Shown here: one piece after another, positions 59,101-64,000 of the stretch
Numbering within the stretch: the first letter of the stretch is position 1
How the letters are laid out: the number at the start of each line of letters is the position of its first letter
Notes under the pieces: generated by a model
Told to the model about the DNA's origin: nothing
Database searches by the model: none
What the model saw: only the letters and a program-made list of their open reading frames with translations
Made by a program: the position numbers and the translations under genes
Origin: Solenopsis invicta
Lineage: Eukaryota; Arthropoda; Insecta; Hymenoptera; Formicidae
DNA: 64,000 nt
Direction: 5' to 3'
NCBI RefSeq assembly: GCF_016802725.1
Contig: NC_052671.1
Location: 10,211,501-10,275,500, forward strand

Positions 59101-62100
59101 AACAACATAACAAAGATAAAAAAATTTTATATTAAACAATATTTCAATATCAATAAATAAATTATATATATTTTTTGAAATGTACTTCGAATTTTGAAAA
59201 CAGTTATTTGACAGCTGTTCAATAATGATTGACATGAAAAGAACAATTTTACTGTAGTTTCTAAGACAAATTTAGCCAAATATAGATCAGAAAATAATTT
59301 TATAAACTATCAAAATAATTATTACATAATGATTCTGCTGCCAAAAGTTTTGACATTCCAGAAACTAGTTTAAACATCCAAAATAAACTTTTTAATGATC
59401 CAATATAATTATTTTCAGATCTATATTTTAACAAAATTATTCTTTCTGCGCGAGTGTTGTAAAATTTAGAAAAATGAATAAAAACGAACACTTGTGTGAA
59501 TTATTTTAAAAATGACCGAGGCTCGCGCGCGTGTGAAAACCGCATAATGTTATTATTTTAATAATTTGCATAGAAAATAGAAAACATGATTTCATATTTT
59601 CGTCGAGCCACGAACCGCAAAAAATTCACGCAGGCAAGCCGCGAACCACAGAGAGGTTGCGCATCACTGGGATTATCAATTTAATATGTATTATTTTCCC
59701 TTTTTTATTCCATTTTAATATTCTTCTTCACTTCATACGTTTATGTATATATTTAATCCATCTATTTACTTATTTATCCACTTCATATATCTATGTTATT
59801 AAATTATTTTATCATTTTTATTCTATTGTAATCCTTTTCACTTTGTTGTTCAATACACTTCTGAATAATAACGTATTGATTAAATTTATGATTCTGCAAA
59901 AGGGGAAGCATTTCAGTGTAAACAACCAAATACAGTTTTTAAAACATGCAACGTTGTCTCGGACTTCGATTTTTTTCACGGGTCGGATGATATTGCGGCT
60001 ACGTGCGGGCGGGACAAGAGAATCGATTAAGCGCGCCGATCCGATTCCCGGGGGGAAAAAATGGTAATGTATTCCTGAAGGCGATTGGACGGTGGCCCAT
60101 ATCTCCGGGGTGAAAGTGTATTTTCGCGCGCAACAATCGGCCGTCGTCTTTGGCCGGCACGGCGCGGCGCGGCGGTCCGAAAATAGCAGCATTCCGCCGA
60201 GTTTATAACTGCCAACGGATATAAACGATGGGAGAATCGATCCGTCAGGTAAACACGTGCGCGCTCATATCCGGCCGGGTGTATCCTTCTAAATTCGGCT
60301 TTGTTATCGGCGGCAGGGCGCCGTGCCGCGCCAAGCCATATTGCAATATTCCGGCGGCGATAGGATAGGATAGGATAGGATAGGACGGAGGATAGGATAG
60401 GATGGAATCCGGCAGTCGGGCGTGGGCGCGATAAAAAAGATGGTAATGTATTCTAGGAGAGTGCAATAGCGCTCACACACGTGCGGCGCATTAACTGCGA
60501 GGGAACGCTCCGCGGCGCGATGGAGAAGCCGAAGCGCGCGTGAGAGACAGGTAAGATTCGCACCCTCCCCCCCCCTCCCTTCAGATAAAGGGGAATGACA
60601 TTTTTAGAGAGTTGTGTGCTCTCTCGTGTTGCGGTGCTCGCACGTCGGCCGGAAGCGGGACGGGGAAACACGAGACAACGGGGGCTCGACGTGCAAGTTA
60701 CTTTGACATGTTCCCTACCGTCTCGTCGTCGGTGAGTTTCGCCTTAAAGAACTGCGGGACGTCGGTATACCCCGCGGCGTAACAACAGCTCCCCGCTTCG
60801 CGCGCTCTCTCTTCGCCCCCTTCGTTCGGTCGGAACACTTTCGGGACACTTCAAAACTGCCGTTCCTACACGTGTACGTTATACGGCGCGACGACTGCGA
60901 TTCGTCCGACGTTTCACGTGATGGATCGGGCCGGAACCCGGAACGATACGGGCGCGGAATCAAGATCGATAGGAGAATTTTGGACTTTTATCGAATATCG
61001 TGGCTCGCGGCTCGATTGGCGCCCTGGCGATGGTGTAAAACCTGGGGGCAATGCGATGTAAGCCGCTCGCTACGCGATCGTTCGAATGAATACGTCGTCC
61101 TCGTGGTAGATAGAACGAGAAACCGAGATTGAACGGCTCTATGCGGGTATTCCTAGTTGACACATAATTTGATTTAATATGCAAAGTACACCAAACCGAA
61201 AGTTTATAATGCCTATAAATTTCTCGAGCCAGTGCAATTAATTAGTGCCCTTGTAAATTAGTGGAACTTTTGCCGAAAGAGCAAGTCGACGATGAGCCAA
61301 GTGCGCCGTTGTTGGAAACGTGTGGCTATCGCGCCACAACAGTTTTATCAATTAAATTATCTAGAATTACCACACACGTTACTCGCGTGCGCGGTTCTGT
61401 GTGTTCATAAATTTCCTTACTTTTCTCTCTTTCCCATGCACCACTACTGTGAAACTATCACGAGCGAATTCACGATGATAGAACGATCCGGGCGATCGTA
61501 AAACTCAATTTGTATAATGGACCGCATCTTTAGTAATGCCCCTATCATGGGCACGCTCGCATTATTACGCGAACGGATAACGCAGGTACTTGACGGGAAA
61601 TATCGTGATACGCTATCGATTTCGCTGCATTTAGGGCTTTTTATCTTAATTACGCCGCGGACCCAATTCGCGGGTATATTATTAGCTCGTTAATATATTT
61701 TATAGGCGGCCACTAACAAGCCTTTGTCATTGTAAACGTAAATTTTGCAGATTAAGCTTAATTAAAATCTCGCCGTGGGATCGTCACAATTATTTTCATA
61801 ATCATTTCGCCGTTGCTTTAATTACCGTATCGCGAACGTGCGCATTCGCATGGCGCGCGCAATACGCCGGAATGTAATTTTGTTCGCTCGGCCGTCATCG
61901 AGAAATTTGCATTTTGCAGGCAACAATTATGCGCGTTTACGAAACACGAGCTATCGATTTCGTTTTTATTAGTTCTGGATTTTTTTTTAAATTTTGCAAC
62001 ATAAGACATTTTCGTAGTCACGTAAATCACGGTCCGCAAATTTAATCCGAGTAAAGCGCGATCTAAAAACATTGGCGCGACATATCTATCCTTAAAAAAT

Positions 62101-64000
62101 ATACTAAGAGATTTAAAAAAACTTAAAGAAGACAAAGGGATTAATCTTACAATATCCTTAAGACAAATATTTAGTTACTGTCGACAATTTATAATGTATG
62201 TACGTCTTTTACAACATAATATTCGTCACTTCTAGTAAAGTTTTCTTTCCAAGCGTTTTACAGAGATGCGATTGAAAAGTCAAAATGCTTTAATCTGTTT
62301 AATTATAAATTATACAATTATAGAATATTATTTAAAATTTTGAAACTAATGTTATATTAAAACTTTAAGCCGACTGGCTGTGTAATTTTTAAGAAAAGTT
62401 CAAGTCAGAGTTTTTAAATATATGTGACATCTTATGAATTAGATAAATCGAACGATGTCATATTACGTTACTTTTTAAAATGCTTTGATATACATAACAA
62501 TTATGTAAATAATAAAAACAAAACTTTTTTTGTATGTCAAAAATTTAACTCTATTTTTTGAAATAATTTTTTTTGTATACAAGTAAAAAAATGAAACAAA
62601 TATGATTATAAACTAAACAAAATTTGACAACATATGAAAAAAATAAATTTTAAAAATTGTTACAAACATATTAATTAAAAACTAAGCTATTGTAAATTGT
62701 AAGGTGTCAGGTGTATAAAAGTATCGAAATTTGCAAGTTAACTGTTTAATTATACAGTTATGTCCGATATTTTTAATAGCAAAATTAAGAATATGCACAG
62801 AATATAAAATTAATAGAATGTAAAATTTAAATTATTAACGATTATGAAAAACATTTCATCGATTTAATTTTAAGAATTTAAAACCAACAGTGATCTGATG
62901 GAATCCAAATACATGCTAAAGTTTCAAAAATTGTTATATTCTCAATAACATAAGTCACTTTTTGCATATGATAATTGTATCGATTATATATCTCCTTAAA
63001 TTTTATGCATCACTATGCATTCAAATATTATGTCATTAATAAAAATATTAAAATTATTATTCCTCAAGAATCATACACGTATGAAAAACCTTCACAAATA
63101 CAACTGGCATTCTTTTATATTTATTGCAAATTTTCGTAGTAAACAGTTAATATGCGTCAAGGAACCTAATGGTTATGCAAAAATGAGAAAAGTTTTTCAG
63201 AAGAACGATATATTGCGTGCCTGAGAGATATGCGCTGTTGTGATATTCCTCGTCTCATATAAAAACGCAAGTTCAACGACTTTGCATATCGAACGAGAAA
63301 TTTAGACGAATTCCTCGGACGTCCTGCATAGCTGCCGCGTCGCAGAAACGTCACATAGCTGGTGGGCTGGCGGCGAAAGAGATACGAATCGGTAAACGCT
63401 ACATCGCCGTCGACAGCAAGCCGGATTGCGAGATGCCATACCGGGTGTCGGATTAATGGCCCTCCCGACGGGGTGTAACGATCGTTCCGAACCCCGTGAA
63501 ATATCTCAAGGGACGCGGGACGCTCGTTGCTCGTTTTGATTCGCCGATACACCCCTCGAGATCGCGCCAATGCTGGTCCGCGAGCGTGTACGTACAAATC
63601 TACATTGGCGAGGAAGATTTAAGGCGTCGCATTGTGCGTAACTAGGGATCAGAGGAAGGGGGCTGGCGCTACACAACCCACCCCCCGAAACCCCAACCAT
63701 GAAAACGCCTATTCTGGGTCTCGCTTCGTCCCGATTACATTCCGATCCGATTCGTGTATATATACATATACATATATGTATATACGTCGATCCTTCGGAA
63801 TGGGGGTGTCGGTGAGATGCGGCTTTTGAAGCTCTCGAATATCTGATCGACTTGTCGCAATACCTTGTCAAATGGTCATGGTATCTCTGGAATATCTGAC
63901 GAGGACGGTTGGTCGCAGAAGTTGGTAGTAAAGCTATTAGAGATATCGAGAATGAGGCACGTGTACCCGAAAATAGGTATATCAGGATGAGGTCGAAGCT
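59101..64000. other. Right end of window, no supported gene
   Basis: AT-rich at 59101-59500, 59660-59940 and 62140-63220. GC/CpG-rich islands at 59940-61700 and 63250-63950. A possible hAT end (CAGTGATGCGCAACC on the minus strand) is at 59655-59669. Open frames show no domain. Confidence 0.35.
60360..60402. repeat. (GATAG)n pentanucleotide repeat
   Basis: ATAGG units repeated about seven times around a CGGAGG interruption. It is not the insect telomere unit TTAGG. Confidence 0.85.

Noticed and set aside
60360..60402. Interstitial telomere repeat
   Set aside because: The unit is GGATA, not the insect TTAGG.
1..64000. tRNA or rRNA genes
   Set aside because: No cloverleaf-compatible A/B boxes or rRNA stretches were noticed by eye; a covariance-model scan would be decisive.

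Overview
This window is animal nuclear DNA, almost certainly from an insect and probably from a hymenopteran such as an ant. One intron-rich gene has exons that read as an insect hillarin. The introns and spacers are AT-rich and crowded with small DNA transposons. Short GC- and CpG-rich islands alternate with the AT-rich DNA, a pattern familiar from Hymenoptera. The order-level assignment is inference; the insect assignment rests on the hillarin exons. There are no operons, prokaryotic signals or CRISPR arrays.

Region 1 (1-14605) holds the 3' part of hillarin on the + strand. Nine exons (6803-6919, 7050-7222, 8312-8555, 9582-9808, 10345-10566, 10666-10815, 11191-11380, 11830-12087, 14294-14605) splice in frame to 630 codons plus a stop. 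The N-terminal exons (LIM domain and linker) are not visible and should lie 5' of base 1, so bases 1-6802 read as intron. That intron carries two GC-rich islands, three inverted-repeat DNA elements (2064-2640, 3890-4727, 6212-6435) and a decayed BED-finger fragment (1613-1740). The transglutaminase-like fold has non-catalytic residues at all three triad positions.

Region 2 (14606-22759) contains the likely 3' UTR and downstream spacer: a (GT)n tract, an RNA-capable hairpin, a 401-bp element with an 8-bp target duplication and a dense GGCATTG/GGCAGTG array (15634-16034), two small TA-flanked elements, a GC-rich island and an (AAT)n tract.

Region 3 (22760-31110) is the most unusual part. Two large foldback structures lie about 0.9-1.0 kb apart. 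The first (22760-25185) has long inverted arms built from about 164-bp tandem units and a 7-bp target duplication. The second (core about 26209-30344) is a roughly 4.1-kb palindrome whose centre is made of GC-rich repeats. The same small MITE sits at mirrored positions in both arms, and another palindrome lies at its right edge. This is the best candidate for an undescribed system, as a transposon family rather than a gene system.

Region 4 (31111-64000) has no gene I can support. It holds an internally deleted hAT element with a recognisable C-terminal transposase relic (32069-32823), several short inverted-repeat elements, a pair of related long repeats in opposite orientation (37234-37905 and 49390-50204), two long alternating purine-pyrimidine tracts, one near-perfect short hairpin (53034-53081), and many GC-rich islands whose open frames look accidental.
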